Origin: Pedosphaera sp. | GTDB taxonomy: Bacteria > Verrucomicrobiota > Verrucomicrobiia > Limisphaerales > UBA9464 | Assembly: GCA_009695405.1 (NCBI GenBank) | Contig: SIAZ01000241.1 | Location: forward strand, 1-5,506 | Direction: 5' to 3' | DNA: 5,506 nucleotides | Shown: positions 1 to 5,506 of the stretch, one piece after another | Layout: the number at the start of each line of letters is the position of its first letter | How positions within the stretch are numbered: position 1 is the first letter of the stretch | The notes under the pieces: model-generated | What the model saw: the letters and a program-made list of their open reading frames with translations, nothing else | The model's database searches: none | Told to the model about the DNA's origin: nothing | Program-made: the position numbers and the translations under genes

Positions 1-125
1 TCATGGAGGGGCTCAACAGCCTGTTCTCGGCTGTGAAGCGCAAGGCCCGCGGGTATCGGTCGGTCGAATATATAACTACCATGCTCTACTTCGTCGCCGG
101 AAAACTCACCCTACCGTGCTACTGA
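1..125 (+). CDS. ISL3-type transposase, C-terminal fragment (5' end outside window)
   Basis: The first two bases finish a codon, and the frame then runs from the ATG at 3-5 (probably internal) to the TGA at 123-125, giving 40 residues. The peptide begins MEGLNSLFSAVKRKARGYRS and ends in KLTLPCY. The EGLN motif followed by a basic KRKARGYRSVEY stretch is what I recognise as the C-terminal end of ISL3-family DDE transposases, just after the catalytic glutamate region. These enzymes cut and rejoin the ends of their own element. Only the tail is visible, so whether the full gene is intact cannot be judged. The stop codon lies almost on the inferred element end, the usual compact IS layout. The family call comes from memory of the motif, not from an alignment. 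Confidence 0.72.
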   Translation, partial: MEGLNSLFSAVKRKARGYRSVEYITTMLYFVAGKLTLPCY

Positions 126-148
126 CCCACTGAAAGTAGCGAGGAACC
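126..148 (+). repeat. Probable right terminal inverted repeat of the ISL3-type element
   Basis: Directly after the transposase stop comes cccactgaaagtagcgagg followed by aacc. Read inward on the other strand it starts GGTTCCTCGCTACTTTC, which resembles the GGCTCYTCGC-type ends I associate with ISL3 elements. Kinase homology resumes immediately afterwards (IFDPFYTTK from codon 151), so the boundary falls close to 148/149. The matching left end lies outside the window, so the repeat itself is inferred, not observed. Confidence 0.45.
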
Positions 149-762
149 GGATTTTCGACCCATTTTACACAACTAAGGAAATCGGCAAATGAACCGGACT
201 CGGTTTGTCCACCAAGCTAGCGATTGTTCGGAGTCACAGCGGATTCATTCGTGTTTACAGCGAAATGGGTATTGGCACCCGTTTCCAGATCTATTTGCCG
301 TCGATAGAATGCATCAGTCTGGAACACGTGGAGGCAACAACTTTGTTGCCTCGTGGGCGGGGTGAATTAATTTTGGTGGTGGATGACGAATCGGCGGTTC
401 GTCAGGTTACTAAGCAGACACTTGAATCCTTTGGGTACCGTGTGGCGTTGGCTTCTGACGGTGCTGAGGCGCTGGCGATTTATGCCCAGCGGCAGGCAGA
501 AGTTGCAGTGGTATTGACAGATATAAATATGCCGATAATGGATGGGTTAGCGATAATTCGAGTGATTTTAAAAATGAATCCGGCGGCTCAAATCATTGCT
601 GCAAGCGGTCTCGATATTAACGGTGAGACCGCAAGGTTTGGAGATGTAGGGGGTAAATACTTTTTGTCGAAGCCTTACTCAGCGGATATTTTGTTGCAGT
701 TACTCAGGAAGATTCTAGGGGAGGATTCACAAGATTCGATATCGTCATCTTCCGTTTTATAA
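149..762 (+). pseudogene. Hybrid sensor histidine kinase remnant: end of HATPase domain plus receiver domain
   Basis: In the frame of codon 151 the sequence reads IFDPFYTTKEIGK, then TGA (190-192), then TGLGLSTKLAIVRSHSGF and YSEMGIGTRFQIYLP. This is the F box and G2 box of a HATPase_c domain, with the expected GKGTGLGL interrupted by a stop where a GGA glycine codon would fit. A receiver domain follows at about 361-735. Counting residues from the TTG at 205, the acidic pair is Asp60-Asp61 (VVDDE), the phospho-acceptor is Asp106 (LTDINMP), the switch serine is Ser134 (AASG) and the conserved lysine is Lys156 (SKPYS). The dimerisation/phosphoacceptor domain, N box and sensor region are missing, cut off by the element to the left. 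The protein would have been a cytoplasmic phosphorelay module of a hybrid kinase. A shorter receiver-only product could start at TTG 205 or ATG 265, but no ribosome binding site is evident, so a pseudogene is the simpler reading. Confidence 0.8.
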
Positions 763-879
763 TTTGAGAGGTGGGTTGCAGGAGATGGCGTACCGTTAAA
801 ATCTTGCTGACTCTTCTGACTAACCGCTTGCCTTCGGTCGCTGTCTATTGAAACTACGTCTTCTTAATCGTTCAAGACC

Positions 880-1155
880 ATGTCCGTAAAAGTTCGAATC
901 CCTACACCGCTCCGCAAACTCACCCACGACTTAAATCTCGTCGAAGTCAGTCCTGGCACCGTTGCTGGCGCAATTACCGAATTGCAGGCACAGTTTCCCG
1001 GTATTGCCGAAAGATTGATTGATGAGGCAGGCGAGGTGCGGCGCTTTGTAAACGTGTATGTGAACGAGGAAGATATTCGTTTTCTAGATAATCAGGCGAC
1101 TCCGATTAAGGATGGTGATGAGATTAGCATCATCCCAGCGATTGCTGGGGGGTAA
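880..1155 (+). CDS. MoaD/ThiS-family ubiquitin-like sulfur carrier protein
   Basis: The product has 91 residues, the usual size for this family. It opens with a beta strand and the IPTPLRKLTHD segment. The core RRFVNVYVNEEDIRFLD (about residues 54-70) and the KDGDEISIIPAIAGG end are typical of MoaD/ThiS-like beta-grasp proteins. The C-terminal Gly90-Gly91 is fully exposed, as needed for adenylation by an E1-like enzyme and conversion to a thiocarboxylate. Carriers of this fold supply sulfur for molybdopterin, thiamin thiazole, cysteine (CysO with CysM) or homocysteine (HcyS type). The sequence looks closer to the CysO/HcyS-like group than to classical MoaD, but no E1 or sulfhydrylase gene is in the window, so the pathway is open. 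The ATG at 880 follows ttcaagacc with no clear Shine-Dalgarno. The 117-base upstream gap has only a weak promoter-like pair (TTGCAG at 776, TAAAAT at 797, 15-base spacer). A NIL-domain gene follows 33 bases downstream, probably co-transcribed. Confidence 0.9.
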   Translation: MSVKVRIPTPLRKLTHDLNLVEVSPGTVAGAITELQAQFPGIAERLIDEAGEVRRFVNVYVNEEDIRFLDNQATPIKDGDEISIIPAIAGG

Positions 1156-1188
1156 TCGGTGTTGCTTCGTTTTCAACGCTTTCAAACC

Positions 1189-1512
1189 ATGGCCATCAAG
1201 AGTTCAAAAGTACCCGCCGTCATAAAGTCTGCACCGAAGAAAAATGTGCCACTCAAAGTGCCATCGGAGACCTCCACGGCTCGTTTCTGGTTAACTTATC
1301 CACCCGAACGTATCAAGGCACCGGTGATCTGGCAGTTGGGTCATCAGTTTAAGTTGATGACCAGTATTCGGCAGGCAAGTGTGACAGATGTAGTCGGTAT
1401 TGTTTGCCTGGAGGTCGAGGGTGCTGCTTCTGAAATTAGTGCCGGTATCAAGTGGTTGAAAAAGCAGGGTGTTAGCGTTGAACCGGTCGAATTATGTGCC
1501 GTCGAGTCCTGA
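1189..1512 (+). CDS. Stand-alone NIL-domain protein
   Basis: From the ATG at 1189 the product has 107 residues. A Lys/Pro-rich, probably disordered tail (about 1-30) precedes one NIL-type domain (about 31-104): RFWLTYPPERIKAPVIWQLG, then FKLMTSIRQASVTDVVGIV, and a final IKWLKKQGVSVEPVEL helix-strand unit. NIL is a ferredoxin-like fold known from the C-terminus of methionine importer ATPases (MetN), where it binds methionine, and from small proteins and ferredoxin fusions linked to homocysteine synthesis. No ATPase or iron-sulfur cluster motif is present here, so a ligand-binding or accessory role is inferred. An in-frame GTG at 1159 would add ten residues and sits behind a G-rich run (1147-1152) that could act as a ribosome binding site. 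I prefer the ATG because its context, ttcaaaccATG, nearly repeats that of the preceding gene (ttcaagaccATG) and the extra residues show no family resemblance. The gene shares a strand with the sulfur carrier and is convergent with the large gene to its right. Confidence 0.87.
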   Translation: MAIKSSKVPAVIKSAPKKNVPLKVPSETSTARFWLTYPPERIKAPVIWQLGHQFKLMTSIRQASVTDVVGIVCLEVEGAASEISAGIKWLKKQGVSVEPVELCAVES

Positions 1513-1533
1513 CTGCTGAGGGCCCATTCTTAA

Positions 1534-4500
1534 TTATCTGCGTTTATTGGATCTGTGGCCGTAAGTAATTGGGCCGATCCACCGAGAATTAAATCGGAAG
1601 TTCATCGCATCGCTGTCAAAGGAAGGTCGCTGCTTCTTTCCATAATTTAGGTTGTCTGCACCCGCCCAAGGGAGGGGTTCAAGACTCCCACCGGTAGCAA
1701 CGCGATACTCATCGGTCTTACGCCAACCGACGGTCCAAAGGAAAAAATGTCGATCGGTTCCACTCGGTATCGGCGGAAGAGAGAGTGCATCGAATTCTAG
1801 GGTTAATTCATCGCCACCGGTGATGACAACTAACCCACTGTCTGCCCCACTAATCAGGTCGCCCACGGCCCCGTAACGAGTCGCCCAACCACTGGGGGTC
1901 TTACACCAAGGGGGTTGATTGTGGGCTTTTCGATAAAGCGGTGACGCTGGTTCGTAGCGAGATCGTTGGGCAAAGTCGCTGAAGCCTCTCCAGTGAAGAT
2001 CGGAGATTAAGGGATGAATTTCACCCGTCTTTGCCGAGAGATTTTCACGGAAAAGTGCAAAACGATCCCATTGAATTTCTAAAGGAGAGTTTAAGCGTAA
2101 ACGTCGAGTGCCTCGAGGGGTAAATCCCTTGAGAGAAATCAAGAAAGTCTCGGGCTTATCGAGGGGAACCCCCATTTTGATGGGTAACTTTTGCCACGTA
2201 CCCTCCGCCAATTCGGCTTCGAGGCTGAGGGATTTGGAGAGCAATTTGGGGTGACCACTGCCGCTGTGGTTTGCCATCCCATCGCCAAAACTGCTCCGAC
2301 CGGTCAGTGCGAGTGTTAAGTCTGAATCTGCCGGTAAGAGCCCGAAATCCATAACCACTGTCTCCACCTCGGTGGGAACTCCAATCTGAGACAAGGGTCT
2401 TTTGCTGGAGTGTCGGAGATTATCGGTCTCGCCTAGTTTTAAAGCGATATTCTGGCCGTTGGAATCCCAAGCTTGGAGGAGCGGAATCCGTTCACCGAGG
2501 ATGCGCAGTGGTGGAGGGGGAAAGGGGCGGTTTGGCACTTGTTGGCGCGTGACGTGAACCTCGTTTTCGGATAGAGTATCAACCCAACCCAGTTTAACTT
2601 CATCGAGGTAAAGGACCTCGCGGAGTTCTTCAGTAATCTGAAAACTATAACGCCCTTCTCGTGGCACTAAATCTTTAGATCTACCTAAAGAGGTCCATTC
2701 GTGCGGGTTCCTCTCGATGAGTTGACCAATTCCCGAGGGGGAATCGAGGGGGACAGAGCCAAGAAGATCGGTGACGAAACGGAACTGATTTCCATCCCAA
2801 GCAAAAAGGTGAGGAGAGGAAGCGTTAGGCGCCTTTGGTTCGATGATATCAATGACTTGCTTAGGGTCGGCGGTGATTTCAAGAAGAGGGTGTGTATGGG
2901 GCCAGTAAGCGAGGAGAGTTTGAGTCGACCGATGTTTCCCGACACCAATTTCAATCGGTTTACTTTGAGCCGTTCGGAGTGCGCGCCAATGATCCGATTT
3001 TAGGTCGAGGCGAAGACCGATACCACTAGAGTTCGACTTTGTCCCGATGGGCCGGAGTTTGACTAAACCGTTCGTGTTTGCTCCATCGTTGCGGAGAAGT
3101 CGGAGTCCTTCTTCGTCGACGCTAATAACGACATCGATATCCCCGTCTTGATCGAAGTCAGCAAAGGCCGCATGGATGATGTGGGTTTTAGAAAATGAGC
3201 TGAGACCAAGTTCGCGGGTCATTTCGTGGAATCCACGGCGACCTCGGTTACGCCAGATGCGGAGGCCGTCTGAACCCCAACCAACTAAATCCAACCATCC
3301 ATCGTTGTCGTAATCGAGGGCCTTTAGTTGGGCGATGCCATTTTTCCGAGCTGGAATACGGCGCGGATCGCGTAGTCCACCGAATTGAATCGTCAAGGTA
3401 TCAGGGGTCACTAGGACCACGTCAGACCTGAGATCATTGTTGAAATCCCCAACACAGAGAGAGGAAGCAATCGGCCAGTCGGGTAGGGGAATCGTTGCCC
3501 CGAGCCCTTCACCACGACGATTCGTGAGAATCCAAGGCGGTTCACTTCGGCGAGTGAATAGGAGGTCAGGTAACCCATCGTTGTTCCAGTCATCGACGGT
3601 GATCGAGGTGATGCTGGAGACTCCAAAACCATCACCAGGCGTGGAGCGATGCTCTCGGAAAAGCTCGGTTTGACCTGGGCTGAAAGTTCTAAGACGTCCC
3701 TCTGATGAGACAAAGAAAAGGCTAAATTTATCGGTAAAGTCGGGATCGGCGACGACGACTTTCATCCCCTTAACAGTACGGATTCCCGCAAGTGCCGAGG
3801 TGTCGGTGATGAATCCATTGGTCGCGAAGCTAAGGAGTTGAGATCCCGCGGTGCCGACTAAAAGAGCGTCATCATAGCCATCATTATTTAGGTCTCCGAC
3901 AGCGATTTCGTTGACAAGCCCCACAGTGGAAGCCAAGGGAGTTGAATGGGCGACAAAGACGGAATTGGAGTTCCACAGAAGCTGAAGTGTCCGAGAGATA
4001 TCGGTGACGAGCAGGTCGTTCCATCCGCGGTGATTCAAGTCAAAAAGGCCGAAGGGACCGCGCAAGGCAGCCGCGTTAGTGCCGAAAGCTCGAGCAGTTT
4101 GGTCTTCGAAACGAACAGAAATAGAATTTTTATCAGGCTGTTCCAGAGTCGAAGCGGTAATGATTTCGGTATACTGGCATTTTTCCAAGTCGGAGGGGTT
4201 GTTAGTCACTTGGAATCGGCCCTGGTTGGCTTCTTGATAGGCGGCAAGTTCTACTGAGGCTTCGGCAGAAGACTTCAGTTGCAGGTAGGTTTGGCCAAGA
4301 TGGTAACGAGCCGTTGGATGCTTATTATCAAATTTAAGCACCTCGATGAACTGTTTGGCTGCCTCTTGAAAATGGCCCCAACCAGCATAAGCGAGGCCCA
4401 GTTGGAAACGGAGTTGGTTTTGTGACTCGTCGACGTGTGTGGCCTCAGTCAAGGACTGCACGGCATTAGAAAAGGCCCCAAGCCGAAGAGAGGCACAACC

Positions 4501-4845
4501 GGCGAGATAAAGGGCGGCTGCATTTCTAGGTTCGATTTGGAGAACGGCGGCCGCATGGATTTGAGTCTGGGCGGGTTGATTAGCCCGAAGAAAAAGGTTA
4601 GCGAGATTGATGTGGATATCCGGATTCACCGGATTCATTGCGAGAGCCGATTGAAAAGAACTGATCGATTGAAAGTAGTCGCCTGCGTCATGGTACAGAC
4701 GTCCGGCGGTCAGATGCGCTGTAAATTGGGAATCCTCGTTAGAATGTCGATGAAACCAACCGGCTACAAGAGCGACCAAGGTAATGAAACCAGCAATTCC
4801 GAGGACGATAATCAGGCCGGATCGAGGTTTTGGTGTGCGACTCAT
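1534..4845 (-). CDS. Membrane-anchored TPR / FG-GAP (VCBS) repeat protein with ASPIC/UnbV-like segment
   Basis: The product has 1103 residues. Residues 1-10 are basic and 11-30 form one hydrophobic segment (LIIVLGIAGFITLVALVAGW) without a clear cleavage site, so it is probably a signal anchor with the rest exported. Residues 44-205 hold four to five TPRs (such as AGRLYHDAGDYFQSISSFQ and LGLAYAGWGHFQEAAKQF). Residues about 245-590 form a VCBS/FG-GAP region, probably a beta-propeller, with DxDxDG-like calcium loops at about 318 (DLNNDGYDD), 419 (DWNNDGLPD), 511 (DYDNDGWLD) and 563 (DFDQDGDID), plus degenerate copies at 269 and 467. Residues 593-670 resemble the ASPIC/UnbV domain (GTKSNSSGIG, later a WP motif). 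Residues 678-1103 start with LFAWDGNQFRFVTDLLG and contain ITEELREVLYLDEVKLGWVD and, near 1007, ITGGDELTLEF; I recall such blocks in long TPR/CRTAC1-like proteins, but their function is not known to me. TPRs and propellers usually mediate protein contacts; no catalytic motif is evident. The ATG at 4845 is the first usable start and has no strong Shine-Dalgarno. The gene stands alone and ends 21 bases from the convergent NIL gene. Confidence 0.9.
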   Translation of the reverse strand: MSRTPKPRSGLIIVLGIAGFITLVALVAGWFHRHSNEDSQFTAHLTAGRLYHDAGDYFQSISSFQSALAMNPVNPDIHINLANLFLRANQPAQTQIHAAAVLQIEPRNAAALYLAGCASLRLGAFSNAVQSLTEATHVDESQNQLRFQLGLAYAGWGHFQEAAKQFIEVLKFDNKHPTARYHLGQTYLQLKSSAEASVELAAYQEANQGRFQVTNNPSDLEKCQYTEIITASTLEQPDKNSISVRFEDQTARAFGTNAAALRGPFGLFDLNHRGWNDLLVTDISRTLQLLWNSNSVFVAHSTPLASTVGLVNEIAVGDLNNDGYDDALLVGTAGSQLLSFATNGFITDTSALAGIRTVKGMKVVVADPDFTDKFSLFFVSSEGRLRTFSPGQTELFREHRSTPGDGFGVSSITSITVDDWNNDGLPDLLFTRRSEPPWILTNRRGEGLGATIPLPDWPIASSLCVGDFNNDLRSDVVLVTPDTLTIQFGGLRDPRRIPARKNGIAQLKALDYDNDGWLDLVGWGSDGLRIWRNRGRRGFHEMTRELGLSSFSKTHIIHAAFADFDQDGDIDVVISVDEEGLRLLRNDGANTNGLVKLRPIGTKSNSSGIGLRLDLKSDHWRALRTAQSKPIEIGVGKHRSTQTLLAYWPHTHPLLEITADPKQVIDIIEPKAPNASSPHLFAWDGNQFRFVTDLLGSVPLDSPSGIGQLIERNPHEWTSLGRSKDLVPREGRYSFQITEELREVLYLDEVKLGWVDTLSENEVHVTRQQVPNRPFPPPPLRILGERIPLLQAWDSNGQNIALKLGETDNLRHSSKRPLSQIGVPTEVETVVMDFGLLPADSDLTLALTGRSSFGDGMANHSGSGHPKLLSKSLSLEAELAEGTWQKLPIKMGVPLDKPETFLISLKGFTPRGTRRLRLNSPLEIQWDRFALFRENLSAKTGEIHPLISDLHWRGFSDFAQRSRYEPASPLYRKAHNQPPWCKTPSGWATRYGAVGDLISGADSGLVVITGGDELTLEFDALSLPPIPSGTDRHFFLWTVGWRKTDEYRVATGGSLEPLPWAGADNLNYGKKQRPSFDSDAMNFRFNSRWIGPITYGHRSNKRR

Positions 4846-5133
4846 GATGAGGTCACACAGAGTAGCGCAATTTCCAGAAAAGGTAACTACTCAGGCCGAC
4901 GGCACGAATTTTTTCGTGAAAAACTGACGTTTTCTTCTGGGCTCAATTTCCAAGGAATCCGATAGGGCAGGGAATCGGCGATTACGCACCGAGTTAGTCG
5001 AGTTATCGTGGCGCCTTTTGCTCTACCAACTTAACTACTATTGATAGATGGCATGAGAGCTAGCGGTCCCTCGGAACAAAGTCCAAGGTACGCCTTTCCC
5101 CATTCAAAGACATTCGAATTCTTTATTGTCTCT
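4846..5133. other. Non-coding gap upstream of the large minus-strand gene
   Basis: I see no convincing coding sequence here; the plus-strand open frames lack family resemblance. The stretch should hold the promoter of the minus-strand gene, but I find no confident -35/-10 pair. It contains a small inverted repeat (listed separately), a direct repeat GGAATC at 4954 and 4971 with 17-base periodicity, and, on the minus strand near 5017-5036, a short tRNA D-arm look-alike that does not fold into a tRNA. The right part may be decayed flank of the adjoining transposase remnant. Confidence 0.55.
4903..4918. repeat. Short perfect inverted repeat, possible operator or weak hairpin
   Basis: CACGAA (4903-4908), TTTT, TTCGTG (4913-4918) forms a six-base-pair palindrome with a four-base spacer. 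It lies about 58 bases upstream of the start of the large minus-strand gene, where a regulator site or leader hairpin would be plausible. The stem is short and followed by only a short A-rich run, so it is a poor intrinsic terminator. Its function is inferred from position only. Confidence 0.3.
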
Positions 5134-5506
5134 AAGCGTGGCCTCGGACCCACCAGGTCGATCCCGAAGTCTGGGGCAAAGACTGGGGCGTGCACATCCA
5201 ACCCTCCGGCAACGGGGCAGCAGCCCTTAAGTATCTCGGTGCTTATACGTAGCACGCACCGCCATCGGCGACGGCCGCATGGTGGAGGTCGATGACCGGA
5301 GCGTCCGTTTCCGCTGGAAGAACCGGGCGGAAGGAAACCGCCGGGAGATTGCCTCCTTGTCGGGCGTGGAGTTCGTGGCGCGCTACCTCCGGCACGTCCT
5401 GCCCCGGGGCCTGCGCTCGATCCGCTACTACGGATTCTGTCATCCGGCGGCACGGGCCAATCGCCTGCGCGTCCAGTGTCATGCCGGCGGTCCGGTTCAG
5501 TTGGGC
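5134..5506 (+). pseudogene. IS91-family (Y2) transposase remnant, frameshifted, continues past right edge
   Basis: Three plus-strand frames join into one IS91-like protein. Frame one (5134-5151) reads KRGLGP. Frame two (5154-5243) reads QVDPEVWGKDWGVHIQPSGN and on to ALKYLGA. Frame three (5246-5506) reads YVARTAIGDGRMVEVDD, then VEFVARYLRHVLPRGLRSIR and YYGFCHP, and is open to the window edge. The order matches the C-terminal half of Y2 rolling-circle transposases (VDPEVW..DW..., ALKYL..YV.R.AI, F..R.L.HVLP.G....RYYGF). Two extra bases at 5244-5245, an apparent TA duplication, cause the clear frameshift and put a TAG at 5250-5252. A second two-base shift near 5152-5153 is less certain. The N-terminal half with the zinc-binding, HUH and tyrosine motifs is absent. 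The segment from about 5240 is visibly GC-richer than the rest of the window, fitting foreign origin. The left boundary is uncertain; homology may start slightly earlier. Confidence 0.82.

Noticed and set aside
1513..1533. Possible bidirectional terminator between the convergent NIL gene and large gene.
   Set aside because: Only a GGGCCC palindrome next to a short T/A-rich run is present; no stem long enough for an intrinsic terminator.
2685..3003. Overlapping open frames of about 90-100 residues on both strands inside the large gene.
   Set aside because: They are out of frame with a clearly homologous coding region and have low-complexity, non-protein-like composition.
4435..4965. 176-residue plus-strand open frame over the start of the large minus-strand gene.
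   Set aside because: It lies antisense to the TPR-coding region, has no family resemblance and no ribosome site; it is a shadow of the real gene.
5005..5040. tRNA-like segment on the minus strand (tagttaagttggtagagca, close to a tRNA D-arm consensus).
   Set aside because: The bases before it do not give an acceptor stem with a partner downstream, the following bases do not form an anticodon stem, and the D-stem has a mismatch. At best it is a relic, more likely chance.
5031..5482. Minus-strand open frames of 140 and 79 residues at the right edge.
   Set aside because: Antisense to the IS91-type transposase remnant; their Arg/Pro/Gly-rich translation is the typical artefact of reading a GC-rich gene backwards.
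1..5506. CRISPR array, defence cassette, riboswitch or retron-like RNA.
   Set aside because: No regularly spaced repeats, no reverse transcriptase, nuclease or other effector motifs, and no long structured leader could be seen on either strand.

Overview
The window looks like bacterial chromosome from an environmental lineage rich in insertion sequences. The best guess is the Verrucomicrobiota/Planctomycetota/Acidobacteriota range. This rests on the long TPR + FG-GAP/VCBS + ASPIC-like protein, on a free-standing NIL-domain protein next to a MoaD/ThiS-like carrier, and on weak Shine-Dalgarno signals. No rRNA or other phylogenetic marker is present, so the assignment is tentative.

Layout, left to right. 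Positions 1-148 are the right end of an ISL3-type insertion sequence: the last 40 codons of its transposase, then a probable terminal inverted repeat. Positions 149-762 are the 3' remainder of a hybrid sensor kinase gene, into which the element appears to have inserted. It keeps the end of the ATPase domain, broken by an in-frame TGA in the G2 box, and an apparently intact receiver domain. Positions 880-1512 hold two small same-strand genes, a ubiquitin-like sulfur carrier ending in Gly-Gly and a NIL-domain protein. They are likely one transcription unit, plausibly in sulfur transfer or sulfur amino acid metabolism. Positions 1534-4845, on the minus strand and convergent with that pair, encode a single 1103-residue membrane-anchored protein with TPRs, a VCBS-type repeat region, an ASPIC/UnbV-like segment and a long conserved-looking C-terminal region. 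Positions 4846-5133 hold no convincing gene. From about 5134 to the right edge lies a GC-rich, frameshifted remnant of an IS91-family (Y2) transposase that runs out of the window.

The intact genes (sulfur carrier, NIL protein, TPR/VCBS protein) are thus flanked by two transposase remnants and one disrupted signalling gene, so this is a chromosomal segment worn by transposition. There is no CRISPR array, no complete tRNA and no recognisable defence cassette. The most interesting items are the carrier/NIL pair, the poorly characterised C-terminal half of the large protein, and the doubly damaged kinase whose receiver domain still looks functional.
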